A stretch of 64,000 nt of DNA from Bacteriovorax stolpii (GCA_945883845.1 CAMCYI010000007.1:1-64000), one strand, 5' to 3'. Shown: positions 17,554-26,769, counted from the first letter of the stretch. The notes: generated from the sequence alone by a model not told the origin. A program made the numbers and translations.

Positions 17554-18531
17554 GTGAAAATTTTATTGTTAGCAATTGTTTTGGGTTCAGGCTTTGCCTG
17601 GGCCCGGGACAAAAAAAATACGGAAGTTAAAGTCGAAGATAAAGCTCCGGTTACCAAGACTCCTTCTCAAGAAAAACTCCTGGATAAAATCGTCGCAGTT
17701 ATCAACACAAAAGTGATCTCACTTTCCGAAACTTTGCGCATTGAAGAAACTCTCGATGCACGTCGAGAAGTCTCACCTGTCATTTATGCTGAAGAAAAGT
17801 ACACGGCAAAAAGACTCGTAGAAATCATGCTCCGTTCATACATCGTCCGCGACAAGATCAATGCCCAGGGTTACATCATCAACGATGATGCCGTTGAATC
17901 ACGCATCAAGGCGACAGAAGAAAGACTCGGCCTCAAGCGCGCAGATCTCCTCAACTTCCTGAAGTCAAAGAATCTCACATATGAAGAGTACTTCGAAGTC
18001 ATCCGCGAAACGATGGAATACAATATCTTCGCAACCAGAATCATCGCTCCTTTGATATCAGTGACTGAACAGGAAATCAAAAACGAATACTACCGCAGGA
18101 ACTCTGCCAACAATGCGCTCTCATTCAAATACAACCTTGTGGACTTCTATGTTCCAGAGGCCAATCTTGTTGATAAGAAAGACACTAAGTTTCTCGCAGT
18201 CCTGAAAGACTATCAGCTGACTGGAAAACTCCCGGAAGAGTACCGCAGCCTTGAGTCCAACAACCTAGACAACCTCAGTGCCGACGGACTTTCAAAAGAA
18301 CTCAAAGAAATTTTGAAAGACACTGCGGAGGGAAGCTTTTCAAAACCGATTACTCTTCAGGGCAACTTACACGCATTTTACGTTCAGAAAAAAGACCTCG
18401 TTGAGAGTCAGGAATTTATTCAGGCAAAAGATAACATCCAGAATGACATCTTCATGCAGAAAGGGAAGAGTGTAACCAATAACTGGTTTGATCGCGAGTA
18501 TTCCAACTACTACATTAAAAATCTTCTCTAG
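17554..18531 (+). CDS. SurA-N-like periplasmic chaperone with degenerate parvulin domain
   Basis: This is probably an outer-membrane-protein chaperone. The start is GTG and the 325 residues begin with a signal peptide (ILLLAIVLGSGFAWA). A SurA N-terminal type helical domain spans roughly residues 40-190 (KIVAVINTKVISLSETLR, then EEYFEVIRETMEYNIF). The region around 230-285 (LSKELKEILKDTAEGSFSKP and the HAFYVQKK strand) resembles the end of a parvulin domain, but the catalytic His and GGDLG-type motifs are missing, so isomerase activity is doubtful. It may work with the active parvulin encoded 13 nt upstream. Confidence 0.75.
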   Translation: MKILLLAIVLGSGFAWARDKKNTEVKVEDKAPVTKTPSQEKLLDKIVAVINTKVISLSETLRIEETLDARREVSPVIYAEEKYTAKRLVEIMLRSYIVRDKINAQGYIINDDAVESRIKATEERLGLKRADLLNFLKSKNLTYEEYFEVIRETMEYNIFATRIIAPLISVTEQEIKNEYYRRNSANNALSFKYNLVDFYVPEANLVDKKDTKFLAVLKDYQLTGKLPEEYRSLESNNLDNLSADGLSKELKEILKDTAEGSFSKPITLQGNLHAFYVQKKDLVESQEFIQAKDNIQNDIFMQKGKSVTNNWFDREYSNYYIKNLL

Positions 18532-18534
18532 TTT

Positions 18535-19476
18535 ATGAAAGTCTTTGTTACTCAAGGACACGAGAAGGGCATTGGTCTGGAAGTTTTTTTCAAGACTGCT
18601 CTTTTGCTATCAGACGACGAACTCCTGAACATTAATTTGATCGCATTTAGAAAATCCGCCGAGAAGACACTTCAGTCTATGAATCTTCCTTATGTCATAA
18701 AATCAAGAAGTCTTGAGCTTTGCTCAAAAATCATACCGGTTGAATGGCTTACGAAAATGGATTTTTCAGAAAGCCATACTGCACTCGAACGTGGGATGAA
18801 ACTTGCCTTGAAGAAGGGCATTCTCTACACGCTTCCGACGTCAAAGGATCAGTTTAAATCAGCAGCAGGACACACCGAGTATTTTAGAAAGAAATACAAG
18901 CTACCAGATCTCGGGATGTTCTTCTCTTCACCGGAGCTTCAGGTTCTTTTGGTGACCGATCACTTAGCAATTTCAAAGCTTTCTGGAACACTCACGGAAG
19001 ACATGATCTATCGGAAACTTTCACAGAATTTAAAATCATTAAAAGAATGGGGATGGAATGTTGATCGCGTTCTTGTATCGGGTCTTAATCCGCACGCCGG
19101 CGAAGGCGGAATGATCGGGAATGAAGATCGAGGGGTAAAATCGGCTATTCAACGACTACTGAACAAAACTACTTTTGATGTGTCGGGGCCTTTTCCCGGT
19201 GATACTATGCTATTGGAAAAAAAATCGCGACAAGACCTGTTGGTATATCTTTTTCATGATCAGGGTCTCGGAGTTTTCAAAGGTCTTCAGGGTTTCATTG
19301 GATCAAACATCACCCTGGGTTTACCTTATCCCCGCTTTAGTCCTGATCACGGAACATCATTTTCTCTTTTTGGAAAAAACGTTGCTGATTATCGTGGATG
19401 CGCATTTTCTCTCCGCCAGGCGATAGCGCTTCTCACAAGGATTTCTCATGGACAAGATTCAAGTCACCAAAGCTAA
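18535..19476 (+). CDS. pdxA: PdxA-family 4-hydroxythreonine-4-phosphate dehydrogenase
   Basis: PdxA oxidises 4-phosphohydroxy-L-threonine in the DXP-dependent pyridoxal phosphate pathway. The three metal-binding His positions of the family appear conserved, in VTDHLAISKLSGTLT, SGLNPHAGEGG and FHDQGLGVFKG, and the C-terminal SPDHGTSF motif is present. The usual N-terminal GDPxGIGPE is altered to QGHEKGIGLE. At 313 residues it is slightly shorter than typical (about 330), and the family also contains PdxA2-like enzymes of other pathways, so the substrate is less certain than the fold. It overlaps uvrA by 29 bp. Confidence 0.83.
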   Translation: MKVFVTQGHEKGIGLEVFFKTALLLSDDELLNINLIAFRKSAEKTLQSMNLPYVIKSRSLELCSKIIPVEWLTKMDFSESHTALERGMKLALKKGILYTLPTSKDQFKSAAGHTEYFRKKYKLPDLGMFFSSPELQVLLVTDHLAISKLSGTLTEDMIYRKLSQNLKSLKEWGWNVDRVLVSGLNPHAGEGGMIGNEDRGVKSAIQRLLNKTTFDVSGPFPGDTMLLEKKSRQDLLVYLFHDQGLGVFKGLQGFIGSNITLGLPYPRFSPDHGTSFSLFGKNVADYRGCAFSLRQAIALLTRISHGQDSSHQS

Positions 19477-22252
19477 AGTTCATAATCTTAAAAACATTGA
19501 TGTCACACTTCCGCGCAATTCTTTAACTGTCATCACGGGCCCCTCAGGCTCTGGCAAATCTTCACTCGCCTTTGACACTATTTATGCCGAAGGGCAGAGA
19601 CGCTATATGGAATCTCTTTCAAGTTACGCACGGCAGTTCATCGGCCAGGTTGAAGCACCGGAAGTCGAAAGCATTACGGGTCTCTCTCCGGCAATTGCTA
19701 TTGACCAAAAATCTACCACAAAGAATCCACGTTCAACCGTTGGTACCATCACAGAAGTTTATGATTACCTCAGACTCCTTTTTGCCCGACTAGGTGATGC
19801 ACACTGCCCGGAAACAGGAGAACCCGTTTCCAAGCAATCACCGCAACAGATTGTAGATAAAGTTTCAAAATTTAAGAACGGCACCAAGCTTCAGATTTTA
19901 TCTCCCATCATTCGCAACAAGAAAGGTGAACATAAAGAAGAACTTGCAAAATTTGCGAGCCTTGGATTTTCGCGCATACGTCTGAACAGTGAGATGCTTA
20001 ACCTTGATGACTCCATTTCTGTGCAAAAGGGAAAGTTCAATAACATCGATATCGTTGTCGATCGTCTCGTAATGAAAGAGGGGATTAACAGCCGACTGAC
20101 AGAATCAATTGAACATGCATTGAAGCTCTCAGATGGATTTCTTGTTATCCTGGCCGATGACGTAGAACATTTTTATTCCGAGAAAAACTATTCGTTCAAA
20201 TCTGGTAAAAGCTTTCCGGATCTCGAGCCACGTCTTTTCTCATTCAATTCACCGATGGGTGCTTGTCCCACCTGTAATGGTCTGGGAATCTCAAAAACAT
20301 TCGATATCGACAGCCTTCTGGTAGATGAATCACTGTCTCTGGAAGAAGGTGCTATTCCCATTGTTAAGAAAAATGCTTTCCTCATGCAAATGGTACGCTC
20401 TGTCGCAGTAGCCGAGAAAGCGGACCTTGAAAGACCTTTCAGCAAAATTAGTCAGAAGTTTTTGGATATTCTCTATAACGGTGGCGACAAAGTTTACAAC
20501 TACAAATTTGTCTCCGAAAACTCTTCATGGAATTTCAAAAAAGAATTTCCGGGTATCGTTGCATGGCTCGAGAAGAAATATAACGAATCAGAATCAGAAA
20601 AAACTAGAGCAGACCTTGAAGAATACATGATCATTAAGAAATGTCCGGCCTGCAAAGGAAAAAAACTCAACCCCTTCGCACTCTCTGCTACCATTCAGGG
20701 ACAGTCCATCATGGACGTTTGTGATCTTTCTATTTCAGAGGCCGCAATTTTCTTTGAAAATCTCAAGTTTACTGGCAACCAGGCCATCATCGCCAATAAA
20801 GTACTGAAGGAAGTTAAAGATCGACTTAAGTTTCTTCTGAATGTTGGTCTGAACTATCTGACGCTCAACCGGGATGCGATGACTCTCTCAGGAGGTGAAT
20901 CTCAACGGATTCGTCTTGCAACACAGATCGGATCTGCGCTCTCAGGTGTTCTCTACGTTCTTGATGAGCCCAGCATCGGCCTTCATCAGCGTGATAATGA
21001 GAAGTTGATTAAGACCCTGATCGCCCTTAGAGACATCGGCAACACCGTTCTCGTCGTTGAACACGACGAAGACACCATGAACGCTTCTGACTATATCGTC
21101 GACATGGGACCTCATGCTGGTATTCATGGCGGTGAAATCGTTGCTTGCGGAACACCTGATGAAATAAAAAAGAATAAAAAATCTATTACTGGTAAATACC
21201 TTTCCGGCGAACTTAAAATTGAAATCCCCAAAAAGCGTCGTCAGCTTACTGAAAAAATCGTCCTCAACAAGGCAAAAGAGCATAACCTTCAGGATGTGAC
21301 CTTGAATCTTCCTCTCGGTGGATTCACTTGCATCACGGGAGTTTCAGGTTCAGGAAAATCAACCCTAGTTCACAAGATTCTCATTCCGGCCGTGAAAAAC
21401 TATATCTCAAGGGGCAGACGTGGTGGTTTGCAAAAAAACTATCAGTCCATCACCGGTGTTGATAAAATTCAGTCACTCATCGAGCTTGATCAGTCACCCA
21501 TCGGGAGAACTCCACATTCAAACCCAGCTACCTATACAGGTCTCTTTGATGATATCCGAAACATTTTCTCCAGCACGAACGAATCAAAAATCCGGGGCTA
21601 TAAACCTGGAAGATTTTCTTTCAATGTTAAAGGCGGCAGATGCGAAACATGCGAAGGTAATGGTGTTTTAAAAATCGAAATGCACTTCCTTCCTGATGTA
21701 TATGTCACCTGTAGCCAATGTCGTGGATCACGTTATAACAATGAGACACTCTCTATTCTTTATCGTGGAAAAAATATTGCTGATGTTCTCGGAATGGATA
21801 TTGAAGAAGCGGTGGGCTTTTTCGAGAATTACCCAAAAGTCTCAAGAACGCTAAGAACACTTAACGACGTGGGCCTAGGCTACATTAAGCTCGGTCAACC
21901 AGCGACAACACTCTCAGGTGGTGAAGCCCAACGTATGAAGCTTTCCCGAGAACTTTCTAAGATGACCAAAGGCCAGTGTCTTTATGTTCTCGATGAACCG
22001 ACGACAGGTTTGCACTTTGAAGATATTAATGTTCTTCTCAAGGCCCTCAACAAGCTTGTTGAACAAGGTCACACGCTGCTCGTGATTGAGCATAATCTCG
22101 ACGTCATCAAAACCGCAGACTGGGTTATTGACCTCGGTCCTGAAGGCGGCAAAGAGGGCGGTATGATTATCGCTGAAGGGACGCCAGAAACTGTCGCCAA
22201 AATAAAAGGCTCCTACACTGGTAAGTATCTGGCCAAAACACTTAAAGCATAA
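19448..22252 (+). CDS. uvrA: Excinuclease ABC subunit A
   Basis: UvrA is the damage-sensing ATPase of nucleotide excision repair; it loads UvrB and is recruited by Mfd. The 934 residues hold two ABC modules: Walker [10 protein letters not shown] (about 31-39) and GVSGSGKST (about 631), with signatures [12 protein letters not shown] (about 480) and [12 protein letters not shown] (about 822). Zinc-binding clusters include CPTCNGLG and CPACKG in the first half and CETCEGNG...CSQCRG (from about 733) in the second. AAGGA precedes the ATG, which lies inside the end of pdxA, indicating translational coupling. Confidence 0.98.
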   Translation: MDKIQVTKAKVHNLKNIDVTLPRNSLTVITGPSGSGKSSLAFDTIYAEGQRRYMESLSSYARQFIGQVEAPEVESITGLSPAIAIDQKSTTKNPRSTVGTITEVYDYLRLLFARLGDAHCPETGEPVSKQSPQQIVDKVSKFKNGTKLQILSPIIRNKKGEHKEELAKFASLGFSRIRLNSEMLNLDDSISVQKGKFNNIDIVVDRLVMKEGINSRLTESIEHALKLSDGFLVILADDVEHFYSEKNYSFKSGKSFPDLEPRLFSFNSPMGACPTCNGLGISKTFDIDSLLVDESLSLEEGAIPIVKKNAFLMQMVRSVAVAEKADLERPFSKISQKFLDILYNGGDKVYNYKFVSENSSWNFKKEFPGIVAWLEKKYNESESEKTRADLEEYMIIKKCPACKGKKLNPFALSATIQGQSIMDVCDLSISEAAIFFENLKFTGNQAIIANKVLKEVKDRLKFLLNVGLNYLTLNRDAMTLSGGESQRIRLATQIGSALSGVLYVLDEPSIGLHQRDNEKLIKTLIALRDIGNTVLVVEHDEDTMNASDYIVDMGPHAGIHGGEIVACGTPDEIKKNKKSITGKYLSGELKIEIPKKRRQLTEKIVLNKAKEHNLQDVTLNLPLGGFTCITGVSGSGKSTLVHKILIPAVKNYISRGRRGGLQKNYQSITGVDKIQSLIELDQSPIGRTPHSNPATYTGLFDDIRNIFSSTNESKIRGYKPGRFSFNVKGGRCETCEGNGVLKIEMHFLPDVYVTCSQCRGSRYNNETLSILYRGKNIADVLGMDIEEAVGFFENYPKVSRTLRTLNDVGLGYIKLGQPATTLSGGEAQRMKLSRELSKMTKGQCLYVLDEPTTGLHFEDINVLLKALNKLVEQGHTLLVIEHNLDVIKTADWVIDLGPEGGKEGGMIIAEGTPETVAKIKGSYTGKYLAKTLKA

Positions 22253-22266
22253 ATCAGGAATCAACG

Positions 22267-22749
22267 ATGAAGTATTTCTTTCTTCTGCTCTTTATTTTTG
22301 GCTGTGCTGAAGCCCCAATAAAAAAACATCATCCGGTAGTCAATAATTTCATTCAAAGCTGGATCATGGACTTTGGTCCCTTTCCTGAACCAGAGATTTC
22401 TGCTTTCAGGTCATATCTTGAATCAATAGAAAGTTTTTATGAAGACAATACAATAGCGAACAAGTTTACAAATTACCTCAGTACATTAAATAACAATTTC
22501 CAGCTTGTTGCTCATCTAGAGATGAACTTGCCTGCAAGATTTAAAAAGCACTATGGACACTGGCCTGCGAGAAAATCACCTAACTATTTGCGATACCAGA
22601 ATGAGCAGACTGCTGAGCTTAGAAAAAAACTCGAAACAACCCGACAGGAAAGACTAAGGTTTGATCTGGGTGATTCACTTTACGAAAACTTTAAATCTCA
22701 TGCTGCCAAAATAAATCGACAAGGCCTGCAGATCAAACTTGCTTACTAA
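22267..22749 (+). CDS. Small predicted lipoprotein of unknown function
   Basis: I do not recognise this family. The 160 residues start with a short lipoprotein signal ending in the lipobox-like LFIFGC, so the mature protein should be anchored at Cys13. The rest is hydrophilic and mostly helical, with a Lys/Arg/Glu-rich segment near the C-terminus (ELRKKLETTRQERLRFDLG). It starts 14 nt after the uvrA stop behind a Shine-Dalgarno AGGA. It overlaps the convergent Fic gene by 17 bp, and no terminator is visible between them. Confidence 0.65.
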   Translation: MKYFFLLLFIFGCAEAPIKKHHPVVNNFIQSWIMDFGPFPEPEISAFRSYLESIESFYEDNTIANKFTNYLSTLNNNFQLVAHLEMNLPARFKKHYGHWPARKSPNYLRYQNEQTAELRKKLETTRQERLRFDLGDSLYENFKSHAAKINRQGLQIKLAY

Positions 22750-23428
22750 GAATTCCTAAACTGTTTTTTATCCCGTCGCAGATACGAACGATGGCATCAT
22801 CGACAGTGAAGCAAGCATCTTCATCAAGTGCACTGATGAAGGCGGAGGCGTCGTTTGGAAATGATATCGGTGGATAAGAGTCTTTGAGCAATACCCAGTC
22901 TGCCGCAAGTCTCGAAAGGCGACCATTGCCATCTGAAAAAAAATGCAACGTCACCATCCATTGATAGACGATTGACGCCCGGACAATCGGATGAGAGCCC
23001 CGGTGCTCACCAAAAAAACACCAAAACCTTTTCCAGAGTTCGGGCAGCGATGAAGCTTCAGGATAAAGACAATTTCCCCCTTGTACACCTTCAGATCTTA
23101 AATCCGCAAAACCGGATGCAAGCTTCCGGTAAATACCCAAAACGATCTCTTCGTTTAAAGAGTCATTAGTCGCCAGATTACTAATGAGAAATTCATTGGC
23201 ACGGGTCCAGTCATAGATAGATTCAGCTTCTTTAGAAAGAGAATATTGTTCTTTCAGTAGCGTTGTGGAAGCTTTGATTCTTTCGAGATTTAAAGGTTTG
23301 ATGTTTTCTTCAAAAACGACTGCACGGGAAACTAAAGAGTCGATCTCAATTATGAGTTCCATTGATTCAAATGATGGGGCCTGGGTGAGAGCAACAAGTG
23401 CCCTCACCGCAACAGGGCCAAGATTCAT
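22733..23428 (-). CDS. Fic-domain protein (predicted AMP/UMP transferase)
   Basis: Fic proteins transfer nucleotide-derived groups, usually AMP, onto target proteins. The core motif lies at residues 162-170, HFFSDGNGR followed by LSR, close to HxFx[DE]GNGRxxR, so the catalytic His and the phosphate-binding GNGR loop are intact. The preceding helix (HPIVRASIVYQWMVTL) also fits the family. The 231 residues have no signal peptide, and I see no clear [ST]xxxE[GN] inhibitory motif. No antitoxin gene is adjacent. The ATG follows the stop codon of the upstream secreted-protein gene with no gap (TAA-ATG), so translation is probably coupled. Confidence 0.87.
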   Translation of the reverse strand: MNLGPVAVRALVALTQAPSFESMELIIEIDSLVSRAVVFEENIKPLNLERIKASTTLLKEQYSLSKEAESIYDWTRANEFLISNLATNDSLNEEIVLGIYRKLASGFADLRSEGVQGGNCLYPEASSLPELWKRFWCFFGEHRGSHPIVRASIVYQWMVTLHFFSDGNGRLSRLAADWVLLKDSYPPISFPNDASAFISALDEDACFTVDDAIVRICDGIKNSLGILSKQV

Positions 23429-23950
23429 TTAACGAGAAGAAAATTTGCTGAATGTAAGGCTTCCCGGAATTTTAACTGTTGCTGTTGTTCCCATAGAGAG
23501 CGTCACAGAAGCAGTACCGTTTTGTATTGTAGCAGAACTGCCTTCAACACTTAGATTCATTCCATCGACAACACAGCCATATGTACTTGAGTATTTGAAA
23601 AGTGAATTTGTACCAGAACCAAGCTTGCCATACATGCGTGCAGCGACACCAAGAACTTGCTTTGTTGCAGGATCAAGGATTTCAATTGTTATTGAATCCG
23701 GAACCATTGAAGTCTTACATTTAAAGTAATCTTCACCGTTTGTGTTACCGTTTTTCGTCACTCTTAAACCTACGATCACTTTGCGAGTAAAGCCCTGAGA
23801 ACCTTCTGCAACAAACTGCTGAAGGCTTAAGAATAAAGTGCCATTGGCGACTTCTCTGATGAGAGGTTCATTTGCTTGAACCACGTCGACAAAAGAAGGT
23901 GACGCGAGAAGAAGTCCAGAAAGAAGAGACATACCTGTTTTCGTTTTCAT
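23429..23950 (-). CDS. Secreted protein of unknown function, coupled to the Fic gene
   Basis: I do not recognise this family. From ATG 23950 (AAGGA upstream) it encodes 173 residues. The first about 27 residues form a Sec signal peptide (MKTKTGMSLLSGLLLASPSF, cleavage likely near VVQANEP). The mature part is rich in Ser, Thr, Gly and Val with alternating strands, so it is probably a small beta-sandwich, and it has two Cys (KCKTSM, YGCVVDG) that could form a disulfide. Its stop codon abuts the Fic start codon, so the two are expected to be made together although they should end up in different compartments. Confidence 0.7.
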   Translation of the reverse strand: MKTKTGMSLLSGLLLASPSFVDVVQANEPLIREVANGTLFLSLQQFVAEGSQGFTRKVIVGLRVTKNGNTNGEDYFKCKTSMVPDSITIEILDPATKQVLGVAARMYGKLGSGTNSLFKYSSTYGCVVDGMNLSVEGSSATIQNGTASVTLSMGTTATVKIPGSLTFSKFSSR

Positions 23951-24257
23951 ATTGGTCCTTTTTATATTCAAAAATCCTAGATGTTAGATAACATCCGTTA
24001 ACAAATCTCATTTGATATTTTGTGCGAACTTAAGAAAAATCTATTTTTTTGCATGTTACCTCATGTAATTATAAATCCTTGATTGGTTGTAAAAATTACT
24101 TGGTGGCATAGCTAATGCCATGGACTTCATTCGAGAAGATCTTGTTAGCTCTGGCTGGCTATGTGTTTTGAGGAGTTTATGTCGGGCAATCACTATCAAC
24201 AATAATGGCAGTCGACTGAGCAATGCGCTTTCGAAATTAGGCTTTAAGAAAGACCTT
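23951..24257. other. Intergenic region between the secreted-protein gene and atpE
   Basis: This AT-rich stretch should hold the minus-strand promoter of the secreted-protein/Fic pair. I see no convincing ORF in it; the 67-codon frame from 24120 runs through a terminator and is rejected. The only clear structure is the inverted repeat at 24104-24120. Confidence 0.5.
24104..24120 (+). promoter_or_regulatory. Inverted repeat TGGCAT-N5-ATGCCA, also a possible sigma54 site
   Basis: Perfect 6-bp arms flank AGCTA. The same bases fit the GG-N10-GC skeleton of a sigma54 -24/-12 promoter (TGGCA, then TGC), with mismatches elsewhere. A transcript starting near 24130 would reach the hairpin at 24266-24285, which also has a T-rich right side, giving a noncoding RNA of about 160 nt. 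Confidence 0.25.
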
Positions 24258-24285
24258 AAAAAAAAAGGGCCCCTATTAGGGCCCT
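24258..24285 (-). terminator. Terminator of the dnaN-atpE gene run (possibly bidirectional)
   Basis: The stem AGGGCCC/GGGCCCT (24266-24272 and 24279-24285) has a 6-base loop. A run of nine A residues on its left gives a T-run on the minus strand, 28 nt after the atpE stop. TCTTATTTT follows on the right, so plus-strand termination is also possible. Confidence 0.85.
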
Positions 24286-24312
24286 CTTATTTTAATCTCT
24301 TAAAATTTGAAA

Positions 24313-24546
24313 TTATGGCTTGATAAGGAACGCGATAACGAAAGCGTAGATTACGAGTGACTCGATAAGAGCCAGAGCAATAATCATTGGAGTGAAGAGC
24401 TTATCAGCAGCAGCTGGGTTACGAGCGATACCTTCAAGAGCTACAGAAGCAGCTTTACCTTGAGCCATTGCACCGCCAACAGCAGCGATAGAGATTGCAG
24501 CAGCAGATGCGAGAGCGAGCCATGCGTTTACGTTAGAAGCTTCCAT
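24313..24546 (-). CDS. atpE: ATP synthase F0 subunit c
   Basis: This hairpin subunit forms the rotor ring of the F-type ATP synthase. The 77 residues make two hydrophobic helices joined by the polar loop EGIARNPAA. The essential carboxylate is Glu62 (LIESLVIY). Gln29 in helix 1 lies exactly 33 residues before Glu62, and Ser63 and Tyr67 follow it. This matches the Gln/Glu-Ser/Tyr ligand pattern described for Na+-binding c-rings, although the Thr at the +2 position is Leu here. AAGGAAGG precedes the ATG. It is the last gene of its run and is followed by a terminator. Confidence 0.97.
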   Translation of the reverse strand: MEASNVNAWLALASAAAISIAAVGGAMAQGKAASVALEGIARNPAAADKLFTPMIIALALIESLVIYAFVIAFLIKP

Positions 24547-24598
24547 TTTTTACCTTCCTTTAGAAAGTGATAAGTTAACCGTTAAACCAGGGTCCCTA

Positions 24599-25369
24599 TT
24601 AGTGAGCCTGAGCATCATCATGATCGTGATGTGCCGTAGCCAAGCTGATATAAACCATAGTCAACAGAGTGAATACAAATGCCTGCATGAAACATACGAA
24701 GAGACCAATCACATAGAATGGAATCGGCACGATGTACGGAACAAGTCCTGAGAAGATGGAGAGAACCAAGTGATCTCCTTCCATGTTTCCTTTAAGACGA
24801 AGTCCGAGTGAAAGTGGGCGAACCGTATGTGAAATCAATTCGATTGGAAAAATTAAAACTGCGAGATACCAAACCGGGCCCATGAAGTGCTTGATGTGGC
24901 CGACGATCCCTTGAGCACGTATTCCTTGATAGTTGTAATAAATGAATACGAAAACTCCTAGAGCGAGTGTTGTATTGAAGTTATCTGTTGGAGGCAAAAA
25001 TCCTGGCAGAAGACCAATAAGGTTGTTGGCAAAAACAACAGTGAAGAGAAGCATGATGACGGTGAAATATTTTTTCGCTTCTTCTTCGCCCATAATGTTG
25101 CGTGCTAGATTATAGATAAATTGGCCAAGTGCTTCGAATACGTTTCTGAAAGAAATCCCACGATCTGGAATCACAGAATTTTTAACACTCGAAATCTGCG
25201 CACGATAGATTGTTCCAACTACGAGAAAGAGGATACCCATGATCGCGAACGTGATGACGTGTTGTTTTGTATGAAGAGTGTGTTCAAGTTGACCAATAAA
25301 AGTGAAGCCTGCAGACGCATGAGCAAGTGCGGGAATCATAGCCAGAGCAAGAAGCATTAAGCGCGTCAT
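24599..25369 (-). CDS. atpB: ATP synthase F0 subunit a
   Basis: This is the stator subunit that forms the ion half-channels against the c-ring. The 256 residues have several membrane helices. The essential arginine is Arg191 in LSLGLRLKGNMEGDH, equivalent to Arg210 of E. coli. NNLIGLLPGFLPPTDN is also typical. The first about 20 residues look like a signal sequence (MLLALAMIPALAHASA), and the C-terminus is His/Asp-rich. Its ATG overlaps the stop of the upstream atpI-like gene (ATGA). Confidence 0.96.
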   Translation of the reverse strand: MTRLMLLALAMIPALAHASAGFTFIGQLEHTLHTKQHVITFAIMGILFLVVGTIYRAQISSVKNSVIPDRGISFRNVFEALGQFIYNLARNIMGEEEAKKYFTVIMLLFTVVFANNLIGLLPGFLPPTDNFNTTLALGVFVFIYYNYQGIRAQGIVGHIKHFMGPVWYLAVLIFPIELISHTVRPLSLGLRLKGNMEGDHLVLSIFSGLVPYIVPIPFYVIGLFVCFMQAFVFTLLTMVYISLATAHHDHDDAQAH

Positions 25370-25761
25370 TGTGTGGGACCTTTTTTGATTAATTGCCCAA
25401 TGTTTTTAATACTTAAGAAGAGGATTATCAACTGAAAAATGTACATCAAAAGACCTTGAATTACCTTATCTTTGGCGAAGGTCAGCAGCCCGATAAATGC
25501 CGAAATCAAGAAGAAGAATTTCAGGATAATATGAACAACGAGCTTCCCTTTTCGCGCGGTGCGCTCGGGATTTTTCTGACTTTCCACCATCCGACTAAAT
25601 ACAGAAATCGTGAAATAGTGATTAAGTGCAGCACCAATCACCATGTAACTCAGCCATAAACAGCTTAGCGTATCAGGCCAGCCGGAATATAAACCAAGAC
25701 CCAAATTGACGAAGGATCCGAAGAGATATTTTTTACTGTCGATTTTTTCTAACCAGGACAT
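25366..25761 (-). CDS. AtpI-like small membrane protein
   Basis: The 131 residues contain about four hydrophobic helices and no recognisable catalytic motif. Size, topology and position directly upstream of atpB fit AtpI (UncI), which helps assemble the c-ring, but the sequence similarity I can see is weak. It overlaps atpB by 4 bp and the preceding two-helix protein gene by 29 bp, which argues for strict cotranslation with the F0 genes. Confidence 0.6.
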   Translation of the reverse strand: MSWLEKIDSKKYLFGSFVNLGLGLYSGWPDTLSCLWLSYMVIGAALNHYFTISVFSRMVESQKNPERTARKGKLVVHIILKFFFLISAFIGLLTFAKDKVIQGLLMYIFQLIILFLSIKNIGQLIKKGPTQ

Positions 25762-25948
25762 TTTTAACCATCAACCCCAGAGTGGCGACCACTACTAAAA
25801 CTAAAATGATGAGTAATACGTTCCAAGAGATATACCCAATTTGAACCAGATGGTGGAGAAAAAAAAACAATCCCACCATGGTGGATGGCAGACCCACCGC
25901 AAGACCCATCACCAGGATGAATTTATGCATCTGAGAGCGTTCTTTCAT
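25733..25948 (-). CDS. AtpZ/AtpI-like two-helix membrane protein
   Basis: The 71 residues contain two membrane helices (about 10-30 and 40-60) and a basic C-terminus, the layout of AtpZ-type proteins found at the head of F0 operons and linked to ATP synthase assembly or Mg2+/Ca2+ flux. The ATG overlaps the stop codon of the upstream lipoprotein gene (ATGA). Identification rests mainly on size, topology and position. Confidence 0.6.
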   Translation of the reverse strand: MKERSQMHKFILVMGLAVGLPSTMVGLFFFLHHLVQIGYISWNVLLIILVLVVVATLGLMVKNVLVRKNRQ

Positions 25949-26769
25949 CTCTTCCTCGCGACACGACGATCATACAAAGACTTGAGCCTTGCTCTTAATA
26001 CTTCCGGATTCGGATAGCTCTGAAGGAGGGAATAATAAATATTATAGGCCTCTTTTAATTTTTCATTCGATTCATAGGCATTCGCGATAAGAAACTTTGT
26101 TTTAACAATTTGATCTTTGCGTTTCTCACGCTTCAGATATTCAAACCAATACTCAACGGCCTTGTCCCAGTTCTTGTTATAAAACTCGATCAGACCCATC
26201 TGATTGAATGCTTCGATGTAATGAGGATTCGTTGGTTGACTGAGAATCTGGTTAAAAATCTCACGCGCCTTTTGATATTTACCCATCTCAAAATACGATT
26301 CACCAACTCGAAGAAAATAATAATCATAATTTTTAAGTCTGGGTTTTACCTGCATGAGAATCTGATAAGTATGAATCGCGTCCGTGAAATTTCTGGCGAA
26401 ACTGAAGTTAATGTCGGCCATTTTCTCGAGGGATTTAACCTGCCAGAGAGGATCATCAACATTATCCACAATGAACTGGTAATATTTCAGCGCCTTAACC
26501 TGTTCATCCAGATAGAGATAATAAATTTCAGCCAGCTGATAATTGATCTTGGTCTTAATGATTTTTGAGGGATTTTTAATCAGGATGCGCTCGTAAAGCT
26601 GAACAGCTTTAGCAAACTCCTGGTTATCAACGTATTTCTGGGCGGTGAGAATGTCCTGGTTCAGGCCCGAGGTAAAGTCACATGAACTTAACCCCAGGGC
26701 CAGAATCAGAACTAAGATTTTACTGAATAGGTGTCTCAGACGGCTCTCCACCTTCTGGTGTTTCCTCAT
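25945..26769 (-). CDS. TPR lipoprotein
   Basis: From ATG 26769 the protein has 274 residues. It begins with a basic stretch and a hydrophobic segment ending in the lipobox LALGLSSC, so the mature protein is anchored at that Cys, probably in the outer membrane. About five TPR-like helix pairs follow (QKYVDNQEFAKAVQLYERIL, then GESYFEMGKYQKAREIFNQI). The architecture resembles BamD-type lipoproteins, but I cannot claim orthology. The start lies inside the end of gyrA (50-bp overlap); a longer frame to 26808 exists. The next gene overlaps by 4 bp. Confidence 0.75.
   Translation of the reverse strand: MRKHQKVESRLRHLFSKILVLILALGLSSCDFTSGLNQDILTAQKYVDNQEFAKAVQLYERILIKNPSKIIKTKINYQLAEIYYLYLDEQVKALKYYQFIVDNVDDPLWQVKSLEKMADINFSFARNFTDAIHTYQILMQVKPRLKNYDYYFLRVGESYFEMGKYQKAREIFNQILSQPTNPHYIEAFNQMGLIEFYNKNWDKAVEYWFEYLKREKRKDQIVKTKFLIANAYESNEKLKEAYNIYYSLLQSYPNPEVLRARLKSLYDRRVARKR

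Noticed and set aside
24120..24323. 67-codon plus-strand frame beginning MDFIREDLVSSGW
   Set aside because: It has no Shine-Dalgarno, its sequence is not protein-like, and it reads straight through the GGGCCC terminator and into the 3' end of atpE.
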